Below, one piece after another: positions 34,674 to 43,710 of a DNA stretch of 61,932 bases. Numbering within the stretch: position 1 is the first letter of the stretch; each line of letters opens with the position of its first letter. Source of the DNA: SAR116 cluster bacterium AG-313-A07 (GTDB lineage Bacteria; Pseudomonadota; Alphaproteobacteria; Thalassobaculales; Thalassobaculaceae); NCBI GenBank assembly GCA_003284265.1, contig QBVV01000007.1, forward strand, positions 1 to 61,932. Reading direction: 5' to 3'. The notes beneath the pieces were generated by a model that was not told where the DNA came from, ran no database searches, and saw only the letters and a program-made list of their open reading frames with translations. The position numbers and the translations under genes are program-made.

Positions 34674-35387
34674 ATGACCGACGAAGAAGATATAATCCTC
34701 TCCGAATTGAGCGATGAAGACCTTGTCGAACAAATGCATGACGACTTATACGATGGCCTTAAGGAAGAAATAGAGGAAGCGGTCAACATTCTGTTGGATC
34801 GCGGATGGGCGCCGTATGATATCCTGACTAAGGCGTTAGTAGAGGGAATGCGTATTGTAGGTATCGATTTTAGAGACGGGATACTATTTGTTCCTGAGGT
34901 GTTAATGTCGGCAGGAGCCATGAAAGGCGGTATGGCCATACTGCGGCCTCTTTTAATTGAGACAGGAGCTCCGCAATTAGGAAAGATGGTTATTGGGACA
35001 GTAAAGGGAGATATTCACGATATAGGAAAAAATCTGGTCTCGATGATGATGGAGGGAGCGGGTTTTGATGTTGTTGATTTGGGTATTAATAATCCAGTTG
35101 AAACCTATTTGGAGGCTCTTGAAGAACATAAGCCAGACATCCTTGGTATGTCTGCACTTCTGACTACAACGATGCCTTATATGAAAATAGTTATTGATAC
35201 CATGAAGGAAAAAGGAATTAGGAACGATTATATTGTCCTGGTTGGGGGAGCTCCATTGAATGAAGACTTTGCAGAAAGTATTGGGGCTGATGCTTACTGC
35301 AGAGACGCGGCTGTTACGGTCGAAATAGCAAAATCTCTTATTGAAAAAAGACGCGGCTCTAACTCGATTGAAATGAACGTAGAATAA
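34674..35387 (+). CDS. Corrinoid-binding (methyltransferase-associated B12) protein
   Basis: A 237-residue protein with an N-terminal helical cap (about 1-95) and a Rossmann B12-binding domain. The lower-ligand motif is Asp113-x-His115-x-x-Gly118 in KGDIHDIGKN, as in MtbC/MttC-like corrinoid proteins. Such a protein carries the methyl group between a substrate methyltransferase and a second methyltransferase (for example to tetrahydrofolate). No MttB-like or other methyltransferase partner is encoded in this window. The two following genes (DUF1638 and Virul_Fac) are the usual companions of these proteins. Confidence 0.9.
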   Translation: MTDEEDIILSELSDEDLVEQMHDDLYDGLKEEIEEAVNILLDRGWAPYDILTKALVEGMRIVGIDFRDGILFVPEVLMSAGAMKGGMAILRPLLIETGAPQLGKMVIGTVKGDIHDIGKNLVSMMMEGAGFDVVDLGINNPVETYLEALEEHKPDILGMSALLTTTMPYMKIVIDTMKEKGIRNDYIVLVGGAPLNEDFAESIGADAYCRDAAVTVEIAKSLIEKRRGSNSIEMNVE

Positions 35388-35463
35388 TTAGTGTTAAGTT
35401 TTATGAAAAATGGTTATGACGCAGTTCGCAGATAGGTAATGAATTTTCATTGGTTGTAATGAG

Positions 35464-36081
35464 ATGCAAACTAAAATAACAAAGGTACAAAAAATCTTAT
35501 TCATAACATGTGGGGCGATTGCAAAAGAGGTGATCGCTATTAAAACTTTGAATAAGTTTTCAAATGTCGAGGTTAGTTGCTTGCCGGCAAGTTGGCATAA
35601 TTCCCCAGAAAAAATCACCCCAGCCATCAAAAAGAAAATCCGTACAGCTAAGGCAAAGTTCGCTCGTATATTTGTCCTTTATGGAGATTGCGGTACAGGG
35701 GGTGAACTCGATAAATTAATAGAAGAAGAAGGTGTTACTAGAATTCCCGGTCCTCACTGTTATGAATTTTTTATGGGTAGGGAAGAATTTGAGAAAACCC
35801 ATGCCGATGAGCCTGGATGCTTTTATTTAACAGATTACCTTGCCCGTCATTTTGACCGGGTTATTTTGAAAGGGTTGGGTTTGGATCGGTTTCCAGAGTT
35901 ATTATTTGAATACTTCAAAAATTATAAAAAACTGATTTATATAGCGCAAACAGACGATAGTAGCTTGGAATTGAAAGCTAGAAAAGCCGCAGACCGCCTG
36001 GGCCTTCAATATGAACGACGAATACGGGGCTATGGTGAACTTGGAAAATTTATGGCCTCGGCAGTTCAGCCTAGGGCCTAG
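35464..36081 (+). CDS. DUF1638 domain-containing protein
   Basis: A 205-residue cytoplasmic protein. It begins KILFITCGAIAKEV and contains conserved GDCGTGGELD and the GPHCYEFFMG segment, so several Cys and His residues that could bind a metal or thiol ligand recur. The DUF1638 family has no established reaction; it is found next to corrinoid proteins and trimethylamine-type methyltransferase genes. The ATG lies 76 bases after the corrinoid gene. The role in corrinoid-dependent methyl transfer is inferred only from context. Confidence 0.82.
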   Translation: MQTKITKVQKILFITCGAIAKEVIAIKTLNKFSNVEVSCLPASWHNSPEKITPAIKKKIRTAKAKFARIFVLYGDCGTGGELDKLIEEEGVTRIPGPHCYEFFMGREEFEKTHADEPGCFYLTDYLARHFDRVILKGLGLDRFPELLFEYFKNYKKLIYIAQTDDSSLELKARKAADRLGLQYERRIRGYGELGKFMASAVQPRA

Positions 36082-36095
36082 TTGATCAGATCTCC

Positions 36096-36410
36096 ATGGC
36101 TTATTTAATCATCGTATACTGGCGTGATATACCTGCTCAGATAATAGCTGAACGCGGTAAAGGGCGGAAAAAAGAAAAAGCCAAAGTAGAGTTGAATAGA
36201 CGGTTCGCCCAAGCAATAGATGCTGCTGCAATGAAATCTGGTCTATCTGAAAGCTCTGATTACTTGTCTTATTGGAGAAAGTCCCCACCAGTGGATTGCG
36301 GCGAAAATCTTAATTTTGAGGCAGCTAGTTTGGCCAAAAAGCTAGAAAATGAATATGACAAACAGAAATTATCCACTTTGATCAAGAATGGCGGCGTAGA
36401 GGCCTTATAA
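36096..36410 (+). CDS. Virulence-factor (Virul_Fac) domain small protein
   Basis: A 104-residue protein beginning MAYLIIVYWRDIPAQ and continuing with a basic GKGRKKEKAKVELNRRFAQAID helix. The start matches the Virul_Fac/'virulence factor' family, whose name comes from an early screen and which has no established biochemical role. It is 14 bases after DUF1638, so the corrinoid-DUF1638-Virul_Fac trio is an operon. The conserved association suggests a small accessory role in corrinoid protein activation or methyl transfer, but this is inference. Confidence 0.78.
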   Translation: MAYLIIVYWRDIPAQIIAERGKGRKKEKAKVELNRRFAQAIDAAAMKSGLSESSDYLSYWRKSPPVDCGENLNFEAASLAKKLENEYDKQKLSTLIKNGGVEAL

Positions 36411-36441
36411 TTACAATATCTATTTTTCATTAGAAAAGTTC

Positions 36442-37431
36442 CTAGGAATGGTAGTATATAAACCAATCAACAAATCGGGGTATTCCTATATCTATGGACG
36501 TAGTAGGGGCATATCCTAGATCTCTTTCACTTTCTTCAATATTAGCGTAGGTTTGTACCACGTCCCCTGCTTGCATCGGCTGCAAATCGATAATAGCTTT
36601 TTTATTGCAAGCCCTTTCAATAACATTGATATAGTTCATAAGTGAAACGGGTTTATTATTACCAAGATTGTAAATCTTGTGAGGTGGTGATCCATTCAAA
36701 CTTATTGGTGGAGTATCGAGAGCACTTAGAATTCCTGATACAATATCGTTAATAAAAGTAAAATCCCTCATCATTTCACCTTTATTGAAAACTTTTATAG
36801 GTTTTTCGCTTAGTATACTGTTTGTGAATATATAGGGTGACATGTCCGGACGGCCCCAAGGACCATAAACAGTGAAAAACCGCAAACCAACTGTTGGAAT
36901 TTGATAGAGATGGGCATAAGAGTGAGCCATTACCTCTCCTGCTTTTTTCGTCGCACCATAGAATGAAACAGGTTGATCAGTATTATCGTTTATAGAAAAT
37001 GGGATCTTTTTATTGGAACCATATACGGAAGACGAACTCGCATAGACGAAATTCTTTATAGGGCGAGTATCACTCATTTTAGATTTGCAGAACTCTAATA
37101 TAGCCAGTTGGCCGCATAGATTGGACTGCATATATTGATGCGGATTATCTATTGAGTATCTAACACCAGCTTGTGCACCTAGATGAATTATTCTATCAAT
37201 CTCTGGATATTTTTGGATGAGAAGATTTAATGACCCAGGAGCCGCAAAATCGAGCTTCTCGAAATAAAAATTTTTATTAACCCGTAATTTTTCTAAACGG
37301 GCTCTTTTTAATTCAGGATCATAATAATCATTTATACTATCTATACCAATAACTTCTTCGTTTCTGTCGAGCAAAGCGTTGGCAGTATGCATTCCTATAA
37401 AACCAGCCGAACCTGTGACCAATACTGACAT
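36442..37431 (-). CDS. NAD-dependent nucleotide-sugar epimerase (UDP-glucuronate 4-epimerase-like)
   Basis: A 329-residue extended SDR. NAD-binding GSAGFIGMHTA is at the N-terminus, the NDYYDPELKRARLEKL stretch is typical of UDP-glucuronate/UDP-galacturonate 4-epimerases, and the catalytic YGATK follows. It probably provides UDP-galacturonate for LPS or capsule. TGGAG lies ahead of the ATG at 37431. It is divergent from the indolepyruvate oxidoreductase gene, with about 290 AT-rich bases between the starts; no other gene or polysaccharide cluster is adjacent. Confidence 0.85.
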   Translation of the reverse strand: MSVLVTGSAGFIGMHTANALLDRNEEVIGIDSINDYYDPELKRARLEKLRVNKNFYFEKLDFAAPGSLNLLIQKYPEIDRIIHLGAQAGVRYSIDNPHQYMQSNLCGQLAILEFCKSKMSDTRPIKNFVYASSSSVYGSNKKIPFSINDNTDQPVSFYGATKKAGEVMAHSYAHLYQIPTVGLRFFTVYGPWGRPDMSPYIFTNSILSEKPIKVFNKGEMMRDFTFINDIVSGILSALDTPPISLNGSPPHKIYNLGNNKPVSLMNYINVIERACNKKAIIDLQPMQAGDVVQTYANIEESERDLGYAPTTSIDIGIPRFVDWFIYYHS

Positions 37432-37725
37432 CGCTTACTCCAGAAAATTTTTCTTTTATGCCTGATTTTTGATGATAATGCGAGTAGATATCAAAAGACT
37501 ATGTTCATCCTTTTAAATAAAAAATTATGTTAAAATGTAAGTTAAAACTTTTTTGCTTTTATTGATAAAATATATCGTAGTACTATTTCCTTACTATATG
37601 CTGCGAATAATTATATGCATGCTTAGATCCGCTTATTTGATGAATAATCATACCCTATGTGCACATTACATGAAATTAATGATACGATTGAGCAATAAAG
37701 GGTAGTTATTAGTTGGGGAAAATTG
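37432..37725. other. AT-rich divergent intergenic region
   Basis: The 294 bases between two divergent starts hold no coding frame of note. They include a short palindrome AAGTTAAAACTT followed by T residues and several TATA-like hexamers; I could not choose a single convincing promoter. Regulation of the epimerase and the oxidoreductase presumably lies here. Confidence 0.3.
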
Positions 37726-40700
37726 ATGGCTGAATTTGCCGTTACATTAGACGATAAATATACTTTGGACGAGGGACGAGTATTCATCACGGGTGTTCAG
37801 GCATTGGCTCGTTTGCCAATCGTCCAGCGCCAGCGCGATGTTATCAGCGGATTAAATACAGCAGGTTTTATTTCAGGATATAGAGGGTCACCAGTTGGTG
37901 GGTATGATCAACAGCTTTGGAATGCCAGAAAGTTTCTGGAAAATAATCATATAAAATTCCAACCGGGTTTGAATGAGGATTTAGCCGCATCAGCAATATG
38001 GGGTAGCCAACAGACAAATTTGTTTGAGGGTGGAAAGTATGATGGTGTTTTTGGTATTTGGTATGGTAAGGGGCCAGGGGTCGATCGTTGCGGCGATGTT
38101 TTTAAACATGGCAATATGTCAGGCCCATCAAAACATGGCGGCGTTTTATTAATCGCCGGAGATGATCATGCAGCCAAATCATCAACCGTTCCGCATCAAA
38201 GCGAATTTGCATTTATGGATGCAAGTATACCCGTTCTAAATCCCGCTGGTGTTCAGGAAATACTTGACTATGGCGTCTTAGGTTTTGCGATGTCCCGGTT
38301 TTCTGGGTGTTGGGTGGCATTCAAGACGACAGCAGAAAATATGGATAGTTCCGCGTCGATAGATGTTGCGCCAGATCGTGTGAATATTGAAATTCCCGAC
38401 TTTAATATACCGGATGGTGGGCTGCATATTCGATGGCCAGACGATTGGATTGAGCAAGAACATAGACTTCATAACTACAAATTAAAAGCCGTCCGAGCTT
38501 TCGCGCGAGCTAATAAGATAGATAAGCTGATTATAGACAGTCCCAAGGCTAAATTGGGAATAGTGACAACTGGCAAATCATATCTTGATGTTAGACAGGC
38601 ACTTGAGGATTTGGGGATCACCGAAGAAAAAGCTGCTACTATTGGAATCCGACTCTATAAAATTGGGATGCCATGGCCTTTGGAACCAGCAGGAGTTCAT
38701 GAATTTGCAGAGGGCTTAGAGGAAATTGTAGTAATCGAAGAAAAACGCCCACTTATAGAAAACCAACTTAAAGAAGAATTATATAACTATCCCTTAAATA
38801 AACGACCACGTATTGTTGGTAAGTTAGATGAAAAACAACAACCTCTTCAATCTGCCGCAGGTGTATTAACCGCTACCCAAATAGCCACTGTTATCGCCTC
38901 ACGCATTGCGCAATTTCATCAAGGTAGTGAAATACAACAACAGCTTCGGATCATAGAGGCTAGGGAAGCTCAGTTAATCCAAAGCAAAACGGATTTTGCT
39001 AGGACACCGTATTTTTGTTCTGGTTGTCCCCATAATACATCCACTAAAGTTCCCGAGGGCAGCCGCGCCACAGCAGGGATTGGTTGTCATTTTATGTCGG
39101 TTTGGATGGATCGCGATACATCTACCTTTACCCATATGGGGGCCGAAGGCACTCCATGGATAGGTCAGGCGGCATTTACGGAGACTAAACATATTTTTGC
39201 TAACCTAGGTGATGGGACCTATACGCATTCAGGTGCTTTGGCAATTCGTGCGTCAGCGGCTTCTGGCGTTAATATAACCTATAAAATTCTATATAATGAT
39301 GCGGTAGCTATGACTGGTGGACAGCCTGCTGATGGTGGTTTCACGGTTCCTCAGATAGCGGCACAAGTTGCTGCCGAAGGTGCGAAGCAGGTGCGAGTAT
39401 GCTCAGACGATCCAGATAAATATCCTATCGGAACAAAATGGCCCGAAAATTCTAGTATTCATCATAGAGACGAGCTGGACAACGTACAGAAAGAGTTACG
39501 CGAAATAGAGGGCCTTTCGGTTCTTATCTATGATCAAACTTGTGCTGCTGAGAAGCGCCGCCGTCGTAAGCGTGGTACCATGATTGATCCCCCAAAACGA
39601 ATTTTTGTTAATGAGCTAGTTTGCGAAGGTTGCGGTGATTGTGGGGTTGCCTCCAACTGTGTTTCTGTGACACCAGTAGAAACAGAATATGGCCGAAAAC
39701 GATTAATTGATCAGTCCGCGTGTAATAAAGACTATTCCTGCACAAAAGGCTTTTGTCCCAGCTTTGTGAATGTAATCGGCGGAAAAGTAAAAAAAAATAA
39801 GGCTATGGAAACATCGGATGCTGACTTGTTTGAGGCACTACCTGCACCAGAACAACCCAAGCTAGAGCAACCCTATGGCGTCATCGTCACAGGAATTGGT
39901 GGAACTGGGGTCGTAACTATTGGAGCCTTAATCGGTATGGCTGCTCATATTGAAGGAAAAGGCGTATCGGTACTTGATATGGCTGGCCTAGCACAAAAAG
40001 GTGGTGCAGTGATAAGCCATATAAGAATAGCAAAAAGACCGGAGGATATACACGCAGTCAGAATAGCATCGGGCAGTGCTAAATTGATGCTAGCCTGCGA
40101 TATGGTGACCGCGGCCAGCGTTGAGGGCTTATCTAAAGTTTCCAAAGAGGAAACTACTGCCATTGTAAATACTCAGGAGACAATGACCGGAGCATTTACA
40201 AGTAATCCTGATTTACCTTTTCCTGGCGCTGTCTTTAAAGATGCACTTCGAACAGCAGCTGGAGAGAACTCGACGCATTTCATAGACGCATCGAGAATAG
40301 CCACTAATCTACTTGGTGACAGTATAGCCTCTAACTTATTTATGCTTGGTTACGCTATCCAGAAGGGGCAACTGCCGTTGTCGCTAGAGGCTGTTGAGCA
40401 GGCTATAGAATTAAATGCGGTAGCGGTCGATTTCAATAAACAGGCACTTTTATGGGGACGAAGAGCTGCGCATGATTTAACTTCGGTAGAAAAATTAGCG
40501 ATGCCAAAAGTCGCCAAGCCAGCTCATAGGGAAATAGCATCCTCGTTGAAAGAGATAAAAGAGAAGCGAATAGAATTTCTTACTCAGTATCAAAACGCCA
40601 CATATGCTGAGCGTTATGAAAATTTGGTGCGCAAAGCCGAGACTGCGGAAGAAAACCTCACACCGGGTTGTGAAGGGTTTGCTGTAGCTGTAGCGCGTTA

Positions 40701-41202
40701 TGCTTTTAAATTAATGTCATATAAAGACGAGTATGAAGTGGCAAGGCTCTACACCGATGGTACGTTTTTAAGACAATTAAATGAGCAGTTTGACGGTGAT
40801 TACAAGATCGAATTTAATCTAGCCCCACCGCTTATTTCCAAACGTGACCCTTCTACAGGCCAATTAAAGAAACAGGTTTATGGCCCCTGGTTAATGCATG
40901 GCTTTCGCTTGCTTTCAAAATTAAAGGGATTGAGAGGCACGCCATGGGATGTTTTTGGGAAGACAGCGGAGAGAAAGCAAGAAAGACTATTGATAGAGGA
41001 TTATTTTGCGTTAATAGAAATGGTGTGTCGAAACCTGAGCCGAGATAATCATTCAGTAGCAGTTGAGCTAGCGAGTATACCTGAAAAAATCAGGGGATAC
41101 GGGCATGTTAAAGAGGCTGCAATTATTGAATCAAAAGCCCACGAGAAACAAGCGCTTGCCATATTTTATAACCCAGAACTAGCAAAAACGGCGGCTGAGT
41201 AA
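37726..41202 (+). CDS. Indolepyruvate ferredoxin oxidoreductase, fused single-chain type
   Basis: A 1158-residue fusion of the two IOR subunits. The N-terminal part has the pyruvate-binding/TPP regions (GLNEDLAASAIWGSQQ, and later FCSGCPHNTSTKVPEGS and GDGTYTHSGALAIRA); a ferredoxin-like part has CEGCGDC and further Cys (CNKDYSCTKGFCPS); the C-terminal gamma-type domain starts IVTGIGGTGV. It converts aryl- or other 2-oxo acids to acyl-CoA with reduction of a ferredoxin. The ATG at 37726 is chosen; a TTG one codon earlier is also possible. The single chain is the form common in alphaproteobacteria. Confidence 0.93.
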   Translation: MAEFAVTLDDKYTLDEGRVFITGVQALARLPIVQRQRDVISGLNTAGFISGYRGSPVGGYDQQLWNARKFLENNHIKFQPGLNEDLAASAIWGSQQTNLFEGGKYDGVFGIWYGKGPGVDRCGDVFKHGNMSGPSKHGGVLLIAGDDHAAKSSTVPHQSEFAFMDASIPVLNPAGVQEILDYGVLGFAMSRFSGCWVAFKTTAENMDSSASIDVAPDRVNIEIPDFNIPDGGLHIRWPDDWIEQEHRLHNYKLKAVRAFARANKIDKLIIDSPKAKLGIVTTGKSYLDVRQALEDLGITEEKAATIGIRLYKIGMPWPLEPAGVHEFAEGLEEIVVIEEKRPLIENQLKEELYNYPLNKRPRIVGKLDEKQQPLQSAAGVLTATQIATVIASRIAQFHQGSEIQQQLRIIEAREAQLIQSKTDFARTPYFCSGCPHNTSTKVPEGSRATAGIGCHFMSVWMDRDTSTFTHMGAEGTPWIGQAAFTETKHIFANLGDGTYTHSGALAIRASAASGVNITYKILYNDAVAMTGGQPADGGFTVPQIAAQVAAEGAKQVRVCSDDPDKYPIGTKWPENSSIHHRDELDNVQKELREIEGLSVLIYDQTCAAEKRRRRKRGTMIDPPKRIFVNELVCEGCGDCGVASNCVSVTPVETEYGRKRLIDQSACNKDYSCTKGFCPSFVNVIGGKVKKNKAMETSDADLFEALPAPEQPKLEQPYGVIVTGIGGTGVVTIGALIGMAAHIEGKGVSVLDMAGLAQKGGAVISHIRIAKRPEDIHAVRIASGSAKLMLACDMVTAASVEGLSKVSKEETTAIVNTQETMTGAFTSNPDLPFPGAVFKDALRTAAGENSTHFIDASRIATNLLGDSIASNLFMLGYAIQKGQLPLSLEAVEQAIELNAVAVDFNKQALLWGRRAAHDLTSVEKLAMPKVAKPAHREIASSLKEIKEKRIEFLTQYQNATYAERYENLVRKAETAEENLTPGCEGFAVAVARYAFKLMSYKDEYEVARLYTDGTFLRQLNEQFDGDYKIEFNLAPPLISKRDPSTGQLKKQVYGPWLMHGFRLLSKLKGLRGTPWDVFGKTAERKQERLLIEDYFALIEMVCRNLSRDNHSVAVELASIPEKIRGYGHVKEAAIIESKAHEKQALAIFYNPELAKTAAE

Positions 41203-41228
41203 ATAATACCATCGCAAACATTGGGTAG

Positions 41229-41639
41229 TTAGACACCTTTCAGCTCAATTCCATTCCCTTCGGGATCCTTGATATAAATCGAGGGGCCTTTTCCATTAGC
41301 GCCATAGCGGATAACAGGTTCCTCTGAGTTGACACCCTGACTTATCAAATATTTTCTAATCTTTTCTCCGTCGAAGGGGAAAATTTCTATGGCAATATGG
41401 TCGACATTATGACCTTCTCTGCCAGGAGGAGCTCCTCCCTGCAAACCAAGTTTTCCATCCACTGGAACCAGGTCTATCATCGAACTACCAATAGATAGGT
41501 GGTAGAGTCCCATATCAGCATTTTCTTTTTTTAGACAAGCGCCAAGTATATCACAGTAAAAGTTTAACATAGGAGCGAGTTGGTGTACGCGAATTACAAC
41601 GTGATCAATACCCCTCAATTCGCAATCTGGTAGTGCCAT
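41229..41639 (-). CDS. VOC/glyoxalase family metalloprotein
   Basis: A 136-residue vicinal oxygen chelate protein with two beta-alpha-beta-beta-beta repeats. Likely metal ligands are the His in IDHVVIRV, the His in VDHIAIEI and the Glu in GNGIELKG, the usual glyoxalase I/dioxygenase positions. Members isomerise, dioxygenate or bind small substrates; the reaction here is unknown. It is convergent with the indolepyruvate oxidoreductase gene and divergent from the DehI-like gene. Confidence 0.85.
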   Translation of the reverse strand: MALPDCELRGIDHVVIRVHQLAPMLNFYCDILGACLKKENADMGLYHLSIGSSMIDLVPVDGKLGLQGGAPPGREGHNVDHIAIEIFPFDGEKIRKYLISQGVNSEEPVIRYGANGKGPSIYIKDPEGNGIELKGV

Positions 41640-41719
41640 ATCCGGAATAGCCTCTATAATTAAGTTGTATTTATGCTTTACTATTAAACGTAGTCGATAG
41701 CATGTTTTAGATCAATTTA

Positions 41720-42574
41720 ATGGATTATAAATTAATGGAGAGAATGCGGGAACTATCTGAGGACGATGCCACAGGTTCGGTAGCTGAAATATATCAGGAA
41801 ATTAAAGAATATTATGCGGCTCCATATGTTTCGTCATTATTTAGACATCTTGCAACATATCCTGGGCTTTTAGAGTGGATTTGGAGAATCACCCTCCCAG
41901 CGTTTCAGACGGGACTTATACAGAATATAGGGTGGAGGCGGGTTGATATATCTGCTTTAAAGCCGCTTACGCCGCTGTCGAGTGGAGAATTGGCAGATAT
42001 GAAAATAGATGATATCTCGAAAAATACGATCATTGAGACATGTCTTACATTCACAAGAGTTAGCCCTATCAATCTTATATTTGCGGGCTGCATGAACCAT
42101 CTTTTATTAGGTGAGGGGTCAGATGCACCTACTCTAAATAAAAATGTATTCCCATTACCTCCTCGTTTATCTCCCTTGCCAAAAATGCTCCCTTGGGAAG
42201 ACATGAGTGAAAGTGAGTTGGCTGTTATCAATATATTTTCTACGACTTTGGCAGGCGAAACATTTATTCCAGGTATTTATCGCATTTTAGCTAGATGGCC
42301 TTTGTATCTGAAGCATGTTGCAAACGAATTGGGTCCGCTATTGCACGACCCTATAATAATAGATATTTGTGAAACAATTGCGGATGGAGTTTTTTATTCC
42401 GCCTCCGAAATCTGGGGTAACTTAGATCTAACACAAAAAGAGCCTCCATTAGATGAGAACCAGAAGCAACAAGTCTTGGCGGCGATAGCCGCTTATAGAG
42501 GGACTAGTCCCCAGATGGTAGGATTTGGTACTCTGCTATTAAATGCACTCCCGACAAATAGTTTGAACAGCTGA
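41720..42574 (+). CDS. Halocarboxylic acid dehydrogenase DehI-like protein
   Basis: A 284-residue all-helical protein with two internal repeats: about 20-100 (PYVSSLFRHLATYPGLLEWI) and about 165-245 (FIPGIYRILARWPLYLKHVA). This pseudo-dimeric layout matches DehI-type 2-haloacid dehalogenases, which invert D- or L-2-haloacids to hydroxyacids. Many homologues are of untested function, so activity on haloacids is only a possibility. The catalytic Asp cannot be placed with certainty. It precedes the second enolase-superfamily gene by 31 bases on the same strand. Confidence 0.7.
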   Translation: MDYKLMERMRELSEDDATGSVAEIYQEIKEYYAAPYVSSLFRHLATYPGLLEWIWRITLPAFQTGLIQNIGWRRVDISALKPLTPLSSGELADMKIDDISKNTIIETCLTFTRVSPINLIFAGCMNHLLLGEGSDAPTLNKNVFPLPPRLSPLPKMLPWEDMSESELAVINIFSTTLAGETFIPGIYRILARWPLYLKHVANELGPLLHDPIIIDICETIADGVFYSASEIWGNLDLTQKEPPLDENQKQQVLAAIAAYRGTSPQMVGFGTLLLNALPTNSLNS

Positions 42575-42605
42575 TAAAACCACAAAATATAAGAGAGTAT
42601 TTTTT

Positions 42606-43688
42606 ATGAAAATTACCGCTATTCGCACTCAGGCAATAGAAATCCCATTCAAAGAGCCAATTGGAACCTCAATACATAATATAACGGGTGTTGCTGGGTT
42701 GTTGGTTTGGATAGAGACAGATGAAGGTATTATTGGGGAGAGTTACCTTTGGGTAATAGGGAAGCACAAGGTACCTGTATTGGAGGTGATGATTAAAGCG
42801 CTTGGACCGGTAGTCATCAACAAAAACCCTTTAGACACGGAGGCGCTATATTCTGGTATGTGGAAAGAAATTAATTTCCTCGGACATAAAGGCGTTACTA
42901 TTTTTGGAATGGCCGCAATTGACTGGGCGTGCTGGGATATAAAGGGTAAATATTATAATACATCGGTGGGTCGATTGTTAGGCCGTTCAAGAGACCGAGT
43001 TCCTGCCTATGCTAGTGGTGGTTTATGGACCTCCATGACAATCGAAGACCTTCAGGCCCAGGCAAAATCTTTTGTGCAGGAGGGTTTCAAAGCCATAAAA
43101 ATGCGTATTGGATTGCCTGATGGCAATATGGATTTAGAGCGAGTTGCTGCCGTCAGAGAGGCTATAGGTCCATCGGTTGATTTGATGGTTGATGCTAATC
43201 AAGGTTTGAGTGTAAATCAGGCGATAAAGCTTGGCAGAGGCCTAGAGCAGTTTGATCTCATATGGTTTGAGGAGCCAGTTCAAGCATACGATTTGGCTGG
43301 TTCAGCCCGTGTTGCGGCGGAACTTGACACACCAATCGCGAGTGGAGAAACCGAATATACCCGCTATGGTTTCCAAGATATGATAGAACGGCGAGCAGCA
43401 GATGTTTTAATGCCTGATTTAGAGCGGGTGGGTGGCGTGTCAGAATGGATAAAGGTTGCTCACATGGCAGCAGCAGTCGATATTCCCGTAAGCCCTCATA
43501 TCTTTACCGAACACAGTTTGCAGCTTTGTGGGGCCGTATCTAACATAAGCTACGCGGAGCACATGCCATGGTTTGTTGAGCTATTTAAAGAGAAAATAGA
43601 AATGATTGATGGTGATATTTTAATTCCAGACCGTCCAGGCATGGGTTTTTCTTTCGATCCTGAGGCAGTCAAACGTTTCTCTATTTGA
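42606..43688 (+). CDS. Mandelate racemase/muconate lactonizing enzyme family protein
   Basis: A 360-residue enolase-superfamily protein. The metal ligands lie in VDANQG (Asp), WFEEP (Glu) and ASGETEYTR (Glu), and the catalytic His in SPHIFTEH. The second-strand motif is K-M-R in AIKMRIG, where mandelate racemase has KxK, so the second lysine is replaced by arginine. It may act on an acid sugar or hydroxy acid; the reaction is uncertain. AAGAGAG precedes the ATG. It probably forms a unit with the DehI-like gene. It is not a close copy of the gene at 5464. Confidence 0.85.
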   Translation: MKITAIRTQAIEIPFKEPIGTSIHNITGVAGLLVWIETDEGIIGESYLWVIGKHKVPVLEVMIKALGPVVINKNPLDTEALYSGMWKEINFLGHKGVTIFGMAAIDWACWDIKGKYYNTSVGRLLGRSRDRVPAYASGGLWTSMTIEDLQAQAKSFVQEGFKAIKMRIGLPDGNMDLERVAAVREAIGPSVDLMVDANQGLSVNQAIKLGRGLEQFDLIWFEEPVQAYDLAGSARVAAELDTPIASGETEYTRYGFQDMIERRAADVLMPDLERVGGVSEWIKVAHMAAAVDIPVSPHIFTEHSLQLCGAVSNISYAEHMPWFVELFKEKIEMIDGDILIPDRPGMGFSFDPEAVKRFSI

Positions 43689-43710
43689 GTTTTAAGGGTA
43701 GGGTTTACTT

